DNA of 64,000 bases from Shewanella decolorationis S12 (GCF_000485795.1 NZ_AXZL01000076.1:831895-895894); one strand, 5' to 3'; positions 45,648 through 55,601 are shown, numbered from the stretch's first letter. A program made the numbers and translations. The notes: generated by a model from the sequence alone, not told the origin.

Positions 45648-47360
45648 ATGCCATCCGCTGGCCTTCACCTGGGATTATCCACCCTTTTCATCCGTAAAGG
45701 TCTGCTTAATGAAGAGCAGATGGCAAGTGCCATCACTAAATCCCGCCAAAACAAACAAACCTTAGTCACTACCTTAGTGCAGACCAAGCTAGTGTCGGCC
45801 CGCAGCATTGCCGAGCTTTGCTATGAGGAATATGGCACCCCGCTGCTGGATTTAGCCGAATTTGATATTAGTGCCATTCCCGAAGAGTTTCTTAACAAAA
45901 AACTGATTGAAAAACATCGCTGTTTACCACTATTTAAGCGCGGCAATCGCCTATATATCGCCACCTCCGATCCCACCAATATTGCCGCCCTTGAGGAATT
46001 CCAATTTAGTGCTGGGTTGCATGCCGAAGCGATTTTGGTGGAAGAAGATAAGCTCGCTAAAGCCCTTGAAAAGGTACTCGAAGAAGATATTACTGGCCTT
46101 GATTTAAGTGGCATGGATGAAGCAGCACTTGCCGGTATCGAGGTTACCGACACCGATAAACGCCAAGAAGAAAACGCTGGCGAAGCCAGTGATGATGCGC
46201 CTATTGTTATTTATATCAACAAGATATTAACTGACGCCATTCGTAAGGGTGCTTCAGACTTACATTTTGAGCCCTATGAAAAACGCTACCGTATCCGTTT
46301 TCGTATCGATGGTATTTTGCATGAGGTCTCAGAACCGCCCATTAGCTTGGCTGGGCGACTCTCGGCACGCTTAAAGGTAATGTCGAAGCTGGATATTGCC
46401 GAGCGCCGCGTTCCCCAAGATGGCCGGATTAAAATGAAGCTATCCCGCACTAAGTCGATTGACTTTCGGGTAAGTACATTGCCGACCCTGTGGGGCGAGA
46501 AGATTGTAATGCGGATATTAGATTCTTCTTCCGCCCAGCTTGGTATCGAAAAACTCGGTTACGAACCCGATCAAGAAAAGCTTTACCTTGAGATGCTAGC
46601 CAAACCCCAGGGCATGATATTAGTGACAGGCCCAACGGGGTCGGGTAAAACCGTTTCGCTCTACACAGGCTTAAATATCCTCAATACCGCCGAGCGTAAT
46701 ATTTCCACCGCCGAAGATCCGGTGGAAATTAACCTTGAGGGGGTAAACCAAGTCCATATTAATTTAAAAGCGGGTTTAACCTTCGCCTCAGCACTACGTT
46801 CGTTTTTGCGTCAAGACCCCGATGTGGTGATGGTCGGGGAAATCCGTGACCTTGAAACCGCCGAAATTGCCATTAAAGCCGCGCAAACTGGTCACTTAGT
46901 ATTATCGACCCTGCATACTAACTCAGCGGCAGAAACGCTCACCCGTTTAATTAATATGGGCGTACCCGGCTATAATATTGCCAGCTCAGTTAATTTAATT
47001 ATTGCTCAGCGCCTTGCACGGCGGCTTTGCCCAGAATGCAAACAACCCGAACAGATACCCGAACATGAACTACAACGCTTAGGCTTTACCGATGAGCAAA
47101 TCGCTCAAGGGTTTACCACCTATAAGCCTGTGGGTTGTGAACATTGTTCTGGTGGCTATAAAGGACGGGTAGGTATTTACGAAGTGATGAAGATGTCAGA
47201 TGAAATTGCCCGTACTATTATGGAAGGGGGCAATTCATTGCAGATAGCAGATCAAGCCAAGGCTCAAGGCATGCGCGACCTGCGACAGTCAGGGCTGCTA
47301 AAGGTCGTCCAAGGTGTTACCAGTATTGCCGAAGTCAATCGGGTTACGAGCTTTGGTTAA
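45648..47360 (+). CDS. pilB: Type IV pilus extension ATPase PilB
   Basis: PilB powers pilus extension at the cytoplasmic face of the inner membrane. An N-terminal T2SSE_N domain (about residues 1-150) precedes the secretion ATPase core. The Walker A motif GPTGSGKT is at 328-335, followed by the Asp box EDPVE and the Walker B region [17 protein letters not shown] with its His box [11 protein letters not shown] tetracysteine zinc site starts with Cys461 and Cys464 (CPECK) and is completed by CEHCSGG. It is the first gene of pilB-pilC-pilD-coaE-zapD. Confidence 0.97.
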   Translation: MPSAGLHLGLSTLFIRKGLLNEEQMASAITKSRQNKQTLVTTLVQTKLVSARSIAELCYEEYGTPLLDLAEFDISAIPEEFLNKKLIEKHRCLPLFKRGNRLYIATSDPTNIAALEEFQFSAGLHAEAILVEEDKLAKALEKVLEEDITGLDLSGMDEAALAGIEVTDTDKRQEENAGEASDDAPIVIYINKILTDAIRKGASDLHFEPYEKRYRIRFRIDGILHEVSEPPISLAGRLSARLKVMSKLDIAERRVPQDGRIKMKLSRTKSIDFRVSTLPTLWGEKIVMRILDSSSAQLGIEKLGYEPDQEKLYLEMLAKPQGMILVTGPTGSGKTVSLYTGLNILNTAERNISTAEDPVEINLEGVNQVHINLKAGLTFASALRSFLRQDPDVVMVGEIRDLETAEIAIKAAQTGHLVLSTLHTNSAAETLTRLINMGVPGYNIASSVNLIIAQRLARRLCPECKQPEQIPEHELQRLGFTDEQIAQGFTTYKPVGCEHCSGGYKGRVGIYEVMKMSDEIARTIMEGGNSLQIADQAKAQGMRDLRQSGLLKVVQGVTSIAEVNRVTSFG

Positions 47361-47442
47361 TAGGCAATTTGAGAACACTTAACAGCGATAAAAAGTAGCG
47401 TGAACGGCACGCGGCGCGCTCTAAAACCAACAGGGATAATTT

Positions 47443-48714
47443 ATGGCTACGGCAACCACAGTAAAAAAGCCTCGCCCAAAAAAGATTGAGCAAAAAAGCC
47501 AACCTAAAATTTATACCTTTGAATGGAAAGGTGTTAACCGCGACGGCCAAAAAACCAGTGGCGAACTGAGGGGGGCCTCTGCTGCTGAGGTTCGTAGCAA
47601 GTTAAAATCTCAAGGGGTAAATCCTAAAACCGTTCGCAAACAATCGGCCGCCTTATTTAAATTAGGAGATGCCAAAATTACCCCTATGGATATTGCTATG
47701 GTGACTCGGCAAATTGCCACCATGCTTGCCGCTGGGGTGCCATTAGTGACTACCATTGAATTACTGGGTCGCGGCCATGAAAAAGCAAAAATGCGTGAGC
47801 TGTTAGCGACAATTCTATCGGAGATCCAGTCAGGTATTCCGTTATCTGATGCTTTGCGTCCCCACCGACGTTATTTTGATGATCTTTATGTCGATTTAGT
47901 GGCGGCGGGTGAACATTCAGGCTCACTCGATGTAGTGTTTGATCGTATTGCGACCTACCGTGAAAAATCTGAAGCATTAAAATCCAAGATTAAAAAAGCC
48001 ATGTTTTATCCGGCAGCAGTAGTAATAGTCGCTATTTTAGTAACGGCACTATTATTACTGTTTGTGGTACCACAATTTGAAGATATTTTTAAGGGCTTTG
48101 GTGCCGAGCTACCAGCATTTACCCAATTGGTGTTGCATATCTCCCGCGGTTTACAATCCTCTTGGTATATCTTTTTGGGCGCGATTGTGGCTGGTGTGTT
48201 TTTATTTGTGAGGGCTCATAGGAACTCGCAAATCGTGAGAGACAGAGTCGACGAAGCCATCTTAAAAATTCCTGCTATCGGGCCAATTTTACATAAAGGC
48301 GCTATGGCACGTTTTGCCCGCACTTTAGCGACCACCTTTGCAGCGGGTGTACCCTTAATTGACGGCTTAGAATCCGCCGCTGGGGCATCGGGCAATGCGG
48401 TATACCGTAAGGCTATCTTAAAAATCCGCCAGGAAGTAATGGCCGGGATGCAAATGAACGTGGCTATGCGTACGACCGGATTATTCCCCGATATGTTGAT
48501 CCAAATGGTGATGATTGGCGAAGAATCTGGCTCGCTCGATAATATGCTCAATAAGGTTTCAACCATCTATGAAATGCAAGTAGACGACGCTGTCGATGGT
48601 TTATCCAGCTTAATTGAACCTATTATGATGGTGGTGATTGGTACTGTTGTTGGTGGCCTTATTGTCGCTATGTATTTACCTATCTTCCAAATGGGTAAAG
48701 TGGTTGGCGGTTAG
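47443..48714 (+). CDS. pilC: Type IV pilus inner-membrane platform protein PilC
   Basis: PilC is the platform that couples the PilB motor to pilin assembly. Two T2SSF repeats are visible (from MVTRQIATMLAAGVPL and from FARTLATTFAAGVPL) with three helices (about 180-205, 225-250 and 385-410). An N-terminal basic soluble part is seen (YTFEWKGVNRDGQKTSGELRG). At 423 residues it is of normal size. It follows pilB by about 80 bp and ends in a terminator-like hairpin. Confidence 0.96.
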   Translation: MATATTVKKPRPKKIEQKSQPKIYTFEWKGVNRDGQKTSGELRGASAAEVRSKLKSQGVNPKTVRKQSAALFKLGDAKITPMDIAMVTRQIATMLAAGVPLVTTIELLGRGHEKAKMRELLATILSEIQSGIPLSDALRPHRRYFDDLYVDLVAAGEHSGSLDVVFDRIATYREKSEALKSKIKKAMFYPAAVVIVAILVTALLLLFVVPQFEDIFKGFGAELPAFTQLVLHISRGLQSSWYIFLGAIVAGVFLFVRAHRNSQIVRDRVDEAILKIPAIGPILHKGAMARFARTLATTFAAGVPLIDGLESAAGASGNAVYRKAILKIRQEVMAGMQMNVAMRTTGLFPDMLIQMVMIGEESGSLDNMLNKVSTIYEMQVDDAVDGLSSLIEPIMMVVIGTVVGGLIVAMYLPIFQMGKVVGG

Positions 48715-48763
48715 AAGGCTGCAATAAGCGCAGCCGCTAGCAAAAGCGGGCTGCAGCCTTTTA
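48715..48763 (+). terminator. Hairpin between pilC and pilD
   Basis: AAGGCTGCA (48715-48723) pairs with TGCAGCCTT (48752-48760), with an inner stem CCGCT/AGCGG. It starts directly after the pilC stop and ends in a short T-run, so it is probably a partial terminator or mRNA 3' stabiliser before pilD. Confidence 0.55.
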
Positions 48764-48796
48764 GATTCTAGAGCAGCGAAGCGTCCTCGACGCCTA
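48762..48796. repeat. CTAG-rich intergenic repeat, copy 4 (partial)
   Basis: AGATTCTAGAGCAGCGAAGC followed by GTCCTCGACGCC resembles the GCGTCCTAG units of copies 2 and 3. It lies between the pilC hairpin and pilD. Confidence 0.5.
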
Positions 48797-48836
48797 AAAT
48801 CCGTTTTACATTGAACAATATAATTAAGTAAAAATA

Positions 48837-49763
48837 ATGACTGAATTTTTCACTTTATTGGGTCACACCTTTGACCAAGCACCATGGCTTTTTATCTTAT
48901 TAAGTTTTGTGTTTGCAGCCACTATTGGTAGCTTTTTAAATGTGGTTATTCACCGTTTTCCGGTGATGATGAAGCGCGAATGGCAACAGGATTGTAATCA
49001 GTATCTGCAGGAATATCATGCAGATGTCATCAAACAAGTGGGTTTAGAAAAGCTTAACAAGCCTATAGATAACTATCCTGAAAAATACAATCTAGTGGTA
49101 CCTGGCTCTGCCTGCCCTAAATGTAAAACCGCCATCAAGCCTTGGCATAATTTACCCATCTTAGGTTGGTTAATGTTGAGGGGAAAATGCGCTGCCTGTA
49201 ATGCGCCAATCTCCTCACGCTACCCGATTGTTGAGCTAATAACAGGGTTACTCGTTGCAACACTTGCTTGGCATTTTGGGCCAAGCTGGCAATTTATTTT
49301 TGCTGCAATATTAACCTTTGTATTAATTGCATTAACGGGTATCGATCTGGATGAAATGCTACTTCCAGACCAAATGACCCTTCCACTGTTATGGCTAGGA
49401 TTACTGATTAACCTCAACCATACCTTTACCAATCCAACCGATGCCATTATCGGTGCTGCTGTTGGCTATTTAAGTTTATGGTCGATTTTTTGGTTGTTTA
49501 AGCTGTTAACGGGTAAAGAAGGCATGGGTTATGGCGATTTTAAACTGCTTGCCGTATTTGGTGCTTGGCTCGGTTGGCAAATGCTGCCGCTGGTGATTTT
49601 ACTCTCTTCTTTAGTCGGCGCGGTTGTCGGTATCAGTCTAATAATTAGCAAGCGTAATCAGCTTGCTAATCCAATCCCCTTTGGGCCTTATATTGCCGCA
49701 GCAGGTTGGATCGCCCTAATATGGGGACAACCTATAGTGGATTGGTATCTAAGCACGTTATAG
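48837..49763 (+). CDS. pilD: Prepilin peptidase/N-methyltransferase PilD
   Basis: PilD is the inner-membrane aspartyl enzyme that cleaves prepilin leaders and methylates the new N-terminus, serving PilA and often type II secretion pseudopilins. A cytoplasmic zinc domain has Cys93, Cys96, Cys118 and Cys121 (CPKCK, CAACN). The catalytic Asp170 (GIDLDEMLLPDQ) and Asp234 in GMGYGDFKLL match the A24A family. About seven further helices follow. The ATG has only a weak ribosome binding site. It lies between CTAG-rich repeat copies 4 and 5. Confidence 0.96.
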   Translation: MTEFFTLLGHTFDQAPWLFILLSFVFAATIGSFLNVVIHRFPVMMKREWQQDCNQYLQEYHADVIKQVGLEKLNKPIDNYPEKYNLVVPGSACPKCKTAIKPWHNLPILGWLMLRGKCAACNAPISSRYPIVELITGLLVATLAWHFGPSWQFIFAAILTFVLIALTGIDLDEMLLPDQMTLPLLWLGLLINLNHTFTNPTDAIIGAAVGYLSLWSIFWLFKLLTGKEGMGYGDFKLLAVFGAWLGWQMLPLVILLSSLVGAVVGISLIISKRNQLANPIPFGPYIAAAGWIALIWGQPIVDWYLSTL

Positions 49764-49766
49764 AAC

Positions 49767-49803
49767 AGGCTTCGGCCTTATAGGTCCTAGCAGAACGTCC
49801 TTC
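49767..49803. repeat. CTAG-containing intergenic repeat, copy 5 (partial)
   Basis: AGGC-TTCG-GCCT (49767-49778), a UUCG-capped mini-hairpin, is followed by TAGGTCCTAGCAGAACGTCC, four bases after the pilD stop. It shares GTCCTAGCAG with copy 2. Confidence 0.5.
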
Positions 49804-49823
49804 TTCGCTTTTAAGAGAGTTTT

Positions 49824-50441
49824 ATGTCCAAGTTTGTCGTAGGTCTAACGGGTGGCATTGGTAGCGGTAAAACTACCGTTGCTAATCTATTTGCCGAAGA
49901 AGGTGTCGATTTAGTCGATGCCGATGTTGTTGCTCGCGAAGTGGTAGCGCCTAACTCCCAAGGATTAAAAGCAATCATTGATCACTTTGGCGCAGAAATA
50001 TTAACCGCAACTGGTGAGCTTGACCGAGCACAATTGCGGCAACGGGTATTTAGCGATGAACAACAGCGTCAATGGTTGAACCAATTACTTCACCCAATGA
50101 TCCGCCAAGAAATGCTTTCTCAAGTCAAAAATGCGACCTCTGACTATGTAATTATGGTTGTCCCCTTGCTATTTGAGAACGGGTTAGATAGGTTAGTCAA
50201 TCGGACTTTAGTGGTGGATATTTCGCCGGAGTTGCAAATCAGCCGTACCGTAAAGCGGGATAATGTCGATGCAACTCAAGTAAATAACATCATTAATAGT
50301 CAATGTAGTCGCAGTGAAAAGCTCGCCAGAGCCGACGACGTAATTGATAATCAGGGAGAGATATCAACACTAAAACAAGAGGTGCAAGCATTGCACCAGC
50401 GCTATTTACAATTATCCGGTAATCACGACGCCCATGACTGA
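49824..50441 (+). CDS. coaE: Dephospho-CoA kinase
   Basis: CoaE phosphorylates dephospho-CoA in the last step of coenzyme A synthesis. The P-loop GLTGGIGSGKTT is at residues 8-19, with DADVVAREV and the lid NVDATQV. At 205 residues it is normal. It overlaps zapD by 8 bp, so translation is coupled. Confidence 0.96.
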   Translation: MSKFVVGLTGGIGSGKTTVANLFAEEGVDLVDADVVAREVVAPNSQGLKAIIDHFGAEILTATGELDRAQLRQRVFSDEQQRQWLNQLLHPMIRQEMLSQVKNATSDYVIMVVPLLFENGLDRLVNRTLVVDISPELQISRTVKRDNVDATQVNNIINSQCSRSEKLARADDVIDNQGEISTLKQEVQALHQRYLQLSGNHDAHD

Positions 50442-51168
50442 CTTAGTTTATGAACAGCCTTTAAATGAGAAAATCCGTAGCTACTTGCGGCTCGAATATC
50501 TCAATAAACAGCTCAGTAATAATCTAAATCACGACCACCAGCATAGATGTTTCTACCCTCTTTTTTCCCTGTGCGAATTATCGGAGCGTTGCGACTATCG
50601 CAGTGAAGTCCTTAAAGATATCGAGCGCAATCTACTGCAACTAAGCAAATGGCAAGAGCTCGACCATGTCGATAGCGAACAGATTGAGTTTTACATTCAA
50701 GCATTAATGCAAGCCAGAGAGCCGCTACAACGTCCCGAGCGCTGTGGTAGCCAACTCAAACAAGACCGCTTTCTTTCTGCCCTGCGACAGCGTTTTGGTA
50801 TGCCGGGCGCCTGTTGCAACTTCGACCTTCCCCAGCTGCATTTTTGGCTCGCCAAACCTTGGGAAGAAAGGCAGCAAGACTATAAAGCGTGGATCAGCCA
50901 TTTTGATCCTTTACTCAATCCCATCACGCTTTTGCTTCAGTTAACTCGCAGTACCGCCCATTTCGATAACGCCACCGCCCATGCCGGTTTTTACCAAGGT
51001 GATAGCGCTCAAGCACTCTCGCTAGTACGAGTCAAAGTCGATGCCGCGCACGGCTGCTACCCCACCATCAGTGGTCATCGCAATCGCTACGCCATCCACT
51101 TTGTGCAATTCGACCAACAGCGCCACTCTGACCGCAGCATCGAATTCCTACTAGCGACCTGTGCTTGA
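50434..51168 (+). CDS. zapD: Cell division protein ZapD
   Basis: ZapD is a dimeric helical protein that crosslinks FtsZ filaments in the Z-ring. Family marks are YEQPLNEKIRSYLRLEYL at the N-terminus, ERCGSQLKQDRFLSALRQR in the middle and GCYPTISGHRNRYAIHF in the C-terminal beta domain. At 244 residues it is normal. It starts inside coaE. Confidence 0.96.
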   Translation: MTDLVYEQPLNEKIRSYLRLEYLNKQLSNNLNHDHQHRCFYPLFSLCELSERCDYRSEVLKDIERNLLQLSKWQELDHVDSEQIEFYIQALMQAREPLQRPERCGSQLKQDRFLSALRQRFGMPGACCNFDLPQLHFWLAKPWEERQQDYKAWISHFDPLLNPITLLLQLTRSTAHFDNATAHAGFYQGDSAQALSLVRVKVDAAHGCYPTISGHRNRYAIHFVQFDQQRHSDRSIEFLLATCA

Positions 51169-51275
51169 AGCCTTTACACTAACGACCTCTAAGCTGCTGC
51201 CGAGTTAAAGCCGCATAATTGCGATACTCAGCGATTCCCTTGTTATTTCAGTCGACTGCTAAGGAGAAGTCTATT

Positions 51276-51485
51276 ATGCCGTTAACCGTCAACTGTCCAA
51301 TTTGTAAAACCCCAGTAGAATGGGTCCCTCAATCGGAATTCAAACCCTTTTGTAGCGAGCGCTGCAAGATGATTGACCTCGGTGATTGGGCCTCCGAAAA
51401 ACACGCTATTCCGGTCAAATCTGAGTTTGACCTCGATGCGTTAGATGAACTCGGTTACGACGAAGAAAGCTTTTTCAAAGAGTAA
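51276..51485 (+). CDS. yacG: DNA gyrase inhibitor YacG
   Basis: This 69-residue zinc-ribbon protein has Cys7 and Cys10 (CPICK) and Cys26 and Cys30 (CSERC), the family four-Cys zinc site, and an acidic tail. E. coli YacG binds GyrB and inhibits gyrase. The frame is open from 51219, but ATG 51276 has a strong AAGGAG upstream and starts the conserved domain. Confidence 0.95.
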   Translation: MPLTVNCPICKTPVEWVPQSEFKPFCSERCKMIDLGDWASEKHAIPVKSEFDLDALDELGYDEESFFKE

Positions 51486-51519
51486 TACTCAATAATCAGT
51501 CTTTTATAAGCAGAATTTT

Positions 51520-51912
51520 ATGACAAAACGCATTCATGTTGCCGTCGGCATCATCCTCAACCCTAATGGGCAAATCCTACTCGCTAAGCGCCCCGAACAT
51601 TTACATCAAGGCGGTAAGTGGGAATTTCCAGGAGGCAAGGTCGAACAGGGCGAAACCGTCACCCAAGCCTTAATTCGTGAGTTAAAAGAGGAAGTAGCGC
51701 TCATCGTCAGCGCAAGCGAGCCTTTTATGGCGCTAAGCTACGATTATCCAGATAAACAAGTATTACTCGATATTCATACTGTTACTGAGTTTACAGGAGA
51801 GGCGCAAGGGCTTGAAGGGCAACAGATTGCTTGGGTCGATAAGCATGAGCTAAGTCGTTACGACTTCCCCGACGCCAATAAACCTATCCTCGCCAAGTTA
51901 TTGGAGCAATAG
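51520..51912 (+). CDS. mutT: 8-oxo-dGTP diphosphatase MutT
   Basis: MutT hydrolyses 8-oxo-dGTP to prevent A:T to C:G mutations. The Nudix box is GGKVEQGETVTQALIRELKE followed by EVAL. All catalytic Glu residues and the Arg are kept, but the usual Gly near its end (EEVG) is Ala. At 130 residues it is E. coli-like. It follows yacG by 34 bp, as in E. coli. Confidence 0.94.
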   Translation: MTKRIHVAVGIILNPNGQILLAKRPEHLHQGGKWEFPGGKVEQGETVTQALIRELKEEVALIVSASEPFMALSYDYPDKQVLLDIHTVTEFTGEAQGLEGQQIAWVDKHELSRYDFPDANKPILAKLLEQ

Positions 51913-52053
51913 CTAACTTTTTGCGGGCAGAAGCAAGTTTTACATTAGCGATACGTGATCTGGCTTGCAGCAAACTCATTGGCAACTTTTAGAAAACGAA
52001 AATTAGTGTTTGAATGCAAACTCATTATTCTTCTTCGATTTCGAGGGCATATC

Positions 52054-52590
52054 ATGCACAATAACGTTAAAGCATTACTCGCCACGACCGCGTTATTTTT
52101 TAGTTGTCAGACACTAGCAAATGGCGGCTGTGGCTTTGAAGAGCAACAACAGGGCTTGATTGCCACCTGCAGCGAGGAGAAACAAGAAGTGATTTTAACC
52201 GGTGTCGTTGAAGCGCAACATTTAGTAAAAGATCTTAATGAGTTTGCAGAGGGTTACAAGAGCTATCAGGTAGATACCGCGTCCTTAGCACCTCTGAAAA
52301 AGATCACTGAGCCAACCGAAATCGTCGTCATCATCGGCACTTGGTGCCCAGACTGCCACCGCGAAACGCCACGTTTTATTCGCATTATAGAAGAAGTGGC
52401 TAACCCTAATATCAAAGTGACTTATATCGGGGTTGATCGCAGCAAGCAAGATCCAGAAGGACTGGCGGCAAAATACGACTTCAAACGTATTCCCACCTTT
52501 ATCGTACTACAACAGGGTAAAGAAATTGGCCGCATCGTTGAGCGTCCAACCGTTTCGCTCGAAAAAGATTTAGTCGAAATCTTAAAGTAA
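52054..52590 (+). CDS. Secreted thioredoxin-like protein
   Basis: This 178-residue protein has a signal peptide (about residues 1-22, ALLATTALFFSCQTLA) and a thioredoxin fold with the redox motif CPDC in IGTWCPDCHRETPRF. The cis-Pro appears in FKRIPTFIV. The acidic two-residue core PD resembles reducing rather than oxidising variants, but the activity is unknown. Two further Cys in the mature N-terminus (CGFEEQQQGLIATC) could form a second disulfide. ATG 52054 was chosen because it begins the signal peptide and follows CGAGGG. The 51955 extension is not signal-like. Confidence 0.85.
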   Translation: MHNNVKALLATTALFFSCQTLANGGCGFEEQQQGLIATCSEEKQEVILTGVVEAQHLVKDLNEFAEGYKSYQVDTASLAPLKKITEPTEIVVIIGTWCPDCHRETPRFIRIIEEVANPNIKVTYIGVDRSKQDPEGLAAKYDFKRIPTFIVLQQGKEIGRIVERPTVSLEKDLVEILK

Positions 52591-52608
52591 CCCAATCCAT
52601 TAAAAGTT

Positions 52609-52648
52609 AAAGGCCGTCAAGTGTGCACTTGACGGCCTTTATCTTTTT
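52609..52648. terminator. Bidirectional intrinsic terminator
   Basis: The 14-bp stem AAAGGCCGTCAAGT / ACTTGACGGCCTTT with a GTGC loop is followed by ATCTTTTT. It lies between convergent genes. Confidence 0.92.
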
Positions 52649-52664
52649 AAAATGGGTTTGAGAG

Positions 52665-53591
52665 TTAAATCGCTTCTTCTAAAATCCGCTGCGCCAGCAT
52701 CACTAACACTCCCTCACGCAGTGCACCGCCCGATAGTGCCAACTGCTCAATTCCTAAGAGTTCAAAGAGTGCGAGTAAAATCGCAACTCCAGCGGCAAAT
52801 GTCGGTGCACGTTCGGTACTTAAGCCGATAATCCCAACAAGACTCGCATCTTCCTCGGCAAGGATTTCTGCTTTAAGCTGTGTCAGAACAGCTAAGGTAA
52901 TGATTTCAGACTGCTTACGGTGCATTAACACTTCAACCACAGATTGCACCGCACCAGAAGCCCCCACCACACAGTGCCATCCTAAGTCTTTTAACCTTTG
53001 CCTATGTTCACCTAAGACTTCCAACACTTCTTGTTTGGCATCGTCAAAGTCGAGCTCTTGCAAAGGCGCATTGTTAAAGAAGCGGCGGTTAAAGGTCACG
53101 CTGCCCATAGGCAGACTGGTCTTAAACTGAACTTGGTGACCATCACCAATAATAAACTCGGTACTGGCGCCACCAATATCGATCACTAAGCGTCGCCCTT
53201 GGCCGCAAGTGGTCGCCACCATACCTTGATAAATCAGCTCGGCCTCACGCATGCCTGAGATAATCTCAATTGGATGACCTAAAATCGGAATCGCCTTCTG
53301 ATTAAATTCATCGGCATTATTGATGGTACGCAGCGTCGCAGTGGCAATCACAGCGACATGATTAGGATGGATTTTATGCAGCGCTAACATTTGAGCAAAC
53401 ATCGCGAGGCAATCTAAGCCTCGCTGCATCACTTCTGCGGTTAAATGGCCGTCTTCGCCAATGCCTTCGGCTAACCTTACTTTACGTTTGTATTTGGCAA
53501 TAATGTGTGGCTGACCGCCTTTTGTCTTAGCGATCAGCATATTAAAGCTATTAGAGCCTAAAGTAATGGCGGCATAAGCGGGTGTTGGCAT
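52665..53591 (-). CDS. Short Ppx/GppA-family phosphatase
   Basis: The 308-residue protein matches the N-terminal two ASKHA domains of E. coli GppA/Ppx: IATATLR, AELIYQG, VIDIGGASTEFIIG and GASGAVQSV. It lacks the C-terminal HD-like domains, so it is a short-form enzyme. The usual Asp of the first motif (AAIDLGSNSFHM) is Thr here (AAITLGSNSFNM). It may hydrolyse polyphosphate or pppGpp, but the Asp change makes activity uncertain. Its ATG directly follows the rhlB TAA, so it is translationally coupled to rhlB. Confidence 0.85.
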   Translation of the reverse strand: MPTPAYAAITLGSNSFNMLIAKTKGGQPHIIAKYKRKVRLAEGIGEDGHLTAEVMQRGLDCLAMFAQMLALHKIHPNHVAVIATATLRTINNADEFNQKAIPILGHPIEIISGMREAELIYQGMVATTCGQGRRLVIDIGGASTEFIIGDGHQVQFKTSLPMGSVTFNRRFFNNAPLQELDFDDAKQEVLEVLGEHRQRLKDLGWHCVVGASGAVQSVVEVLMHRKQSEIITLAVLTQLKAEILAEEDASLVGIIGLSTERAPTFAAGVAILLALFELLGIEQLALSGGALREGVLVMLAQRILEEAI

Positions 53592-54911
53592 TTAAGGCTG
53601 TCTACGCGTCCTGTCATGGCGAGGTGGACGTCCACCACTACGATGGGCACCTTGTGGGCGCCCAGCACCAGAGCGCTCACGTAAATTGCGTGCACCCGCG
53701 GGATGTTTGCGATGAATTTTAACCGGCGGCGGAATATCATCCAGCAGCGCATCACGGTCATAATTACTCACGGGAATGGAGTGATTGATATAGCTTTCAA
53801 TCGCAGGCAGATTCAGTGCGTATTCTTCACAGGCAAAACTGACAGAGACACCTTTGTTACCCGCACGCCCAGTACGACCAATACGGTGGACGTAATCTTC
53901 ACAATCATCAGGTAAATCATAATTGTAGACGTGGGAAACATCGGAAATATGCAGCCCGCGCGCGGCAACGTCGGTCGCGACCAGAATATCTAATTGGCCT
54001 TGGGTAAATTGCTCAAGAATACGAATACGTTTCTTCTGCGGCACATCACCCGTCAGCAAACCGACGCGATGACCATCCCCTTCAAGCCAAGACCATAGGT
54101 TTTCACAGCTATGCTTAGTGTTTGAAAAAACAATGGCTTTCTCTGGCCAATCTTCTTCAATCAGCGTCAGCAGCAAACGCATTTTGTCTTCTTGGGAAGG
54201 ATAGAAAATTTCTTCTTTGATGTTCTTGGAGGTTTTTTCTTCGGGGGCAATTTCGACTTTCACAGGATCATTCATATGATCGTAGGCGAGTTCTTGAACT
54301 TTCATCGAAAGTGTCGCCGAAAACAGCATATTCAGACGCTGATCGGCACTAGGCATACGTCGGAAGAGGAAACGGATATCCTTGATAAAACCGAGGTCAA
54401 ACATACGGTCGGCTTCATCTAACACCACGGCTTGAATCGCATTTAAGCTAATAATGCCCTGACGCACATAATCGATAATACGCCCAGTCGTTCCGATTAA
54501 GATATCAACACCTTGGTCGAGCACTTTACGTTGAATATCATAGCTTTCACCGCCATAGACAATACCGACTTTTAAGTGGCTGTGTTTGGCAAGGAGAATT
54601 GCGTCTTTGGCGATTTGAATCGCCAGCTCACGGGTTGGAGCCATAATGATGGCGCGCGGCTGATTTAACTGACGGTTCTCAGGGACTGGTGTCGACAATA
54701 AATGGTTAAATGTGGCAACCAAAAACGCCATAGTCTTACCTGTGCCCGTTTGGGCTTGGCCGGCGATATCTTTTGATTGAAGTAATACGGGTAATGATAA
54801 CGCCTGAATTGGCGTACAAAATTCGAAGCCGTTCTCGGCAAGTGCCTGTTTAACCTCTGGATGTAGAGGAAGGTCGGCAAATTTTTGATTAGATAAATGT
54901 GTTTGGCTCAT
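53592..54911 (-). CDS. rhlB: ATP-dependent RNA helicase RhlB
   Basis: This DEAD-box helicase of the RNA degradosome has [20 protein letters not shown] in [16 protein letters not shown], and [13 protein letters not shown]. The C-terminal tail (about 395-439) is rich in Arg, Gly, Pro and His and is expected to be disordered and RNA-binding. The frame opens 19 codons earlier, but ATG 54911 gives [14 protein letters not shown], which aligns with E. coli MSKTHL. It is divergent from trxA and followed without a gap by the gppA-like gene. Confidence 0.96.
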   Translation of the reverse strand: MSQTHLSNQKFADLPLHPEVKQALAENGFEFCTPIQALSLPVLLQSKDIAGQAQTGTGKTMAFLVATFNHLLSTPVPENRQLNQPRAIIMAPTRELAIQIAKDAILLAKHSHLKVGIVYGGESYDIQRKVLDQGVDILIGTTGRIIDYVRQGIISLNAIQAVVLDEADRMFDLGFIKDIRFLFRRMPSADQRLNMLFSATLSMKVQELAYDHMNDPVKVEIAPEEKTSKNIKEEIFYPSQEDKMRLLLTLIEEDWPEKAIVFSNTKHSCENLWSWLEGDGHRVGLLTGDVPQKKRIRILEQFTQGQLDILVATDVAARGLHISDVSHVYNYDLPDDCEDYVHRIGRTGRAGNKGVSVSFACEEYALNLPAIESYINHSIPVSNYDRDALLDDIPPPVKIHRKHPAGARNLRERSGAGRPQGAHRSGGRPPRHDRTRRQP

Positions 54912-55063
54912 AGCGCAAGCATACCATTTGGGGTTGCAATAAGATACTCGATCGTTTGAAATAGCCACATTGTAAAAAGGTAACTTGAAAAGCTATTTTT
55001 CAGCCCCAATATACATGGTAAGCCATTAACAAACCAGCAATGGCAACCAAACTGGAGAACATC

Positions 55064-55390
55064 ATGAGCGATAAAATTATATACCTGAGCGACGACAGCT
55101 TCGAAAACGACGTATTAAAAGCCGATTTACCAGTATTGGTAGACTTTTGGGCTGAATGGTGTGGTCCATGTAAAATGATCGCGCCAATCCTTGACGACGT
55201 TGCCGAAGAGTACGCAGGTCGTGTGACTATCGCTAAATTAAACGTTGACCAAAACAATGTTTCTCCAGCGAAATATGGCGTTCGTGGTATCCCAACTCTA
55301 TTGCTGTTCAAGAACGGTGAATTAGCGGCGACTAAAGTTGGTGCACTGTCTAAAACTCAATTAAAAGAGTTCATCGACGCACAAATCTAA
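55064..55390 (+). CDS. trxA: Thioredoxin 1
   Basis: The 108-residue cytosolic thioredoxin has the active site WCGPC in [15 protein letters not shown] and cis-Pro in [15 protein letters not shown] 55064 has TGGAG before it and begins the conserved [12 protein letters not shown]. The frame opens earlier but that part is not conserved. It lies divergent from rhlB and upstream of rho, as in E. coli. Confidence 0.97.
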   Translation: MSDKIIYLSDDSFENDVLKADLPVLVDFWAEWCGPCKMIAPILDDVAEEYAGRVTIAKLNVDQNNVSPAKYGVRGIPTLLLFKNGELAATKVGALSKTQLKEFIDAQI

Positions 55391-55413
55391 TTTGTTGTCG
55401 CTATGAGTGACCT

Positions 55414-55442
55414 CCGGCACACGCTTTAATTAATTGTGCCGG
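55414..55442 (+). other. Hairpin after trxA
   Basis: CCGGCACA pairs with TGTGCCGG across a 13-base loop. No T-run follows, so it is not a classical intrinsic terminator. It may protect the trxA mRNA 3' end or lie in the trxA-rho intercistronic RNA. Confidence 0.4.
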
Positions 55443-55601
55443 AATACCCCTAAATTTCTGGACGCCCCGCTTTGTTAGTGCTACTTTAATAACCAGATTC
55501 TTTCTAACTAAACCACTTCTCGCTCGTCAATCACTATCCTGAATCACAAACTTTACTGATTGATCGCGGTAAGCTTTGTCGCGTAACACAAGATCCCCAA
55601 C

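Noticed and set aside
55414-55442. trxA terminator
   Set aside because: A stable 8-bp hairpin is present but no T-run follows, so it is listed only as a hairpin.
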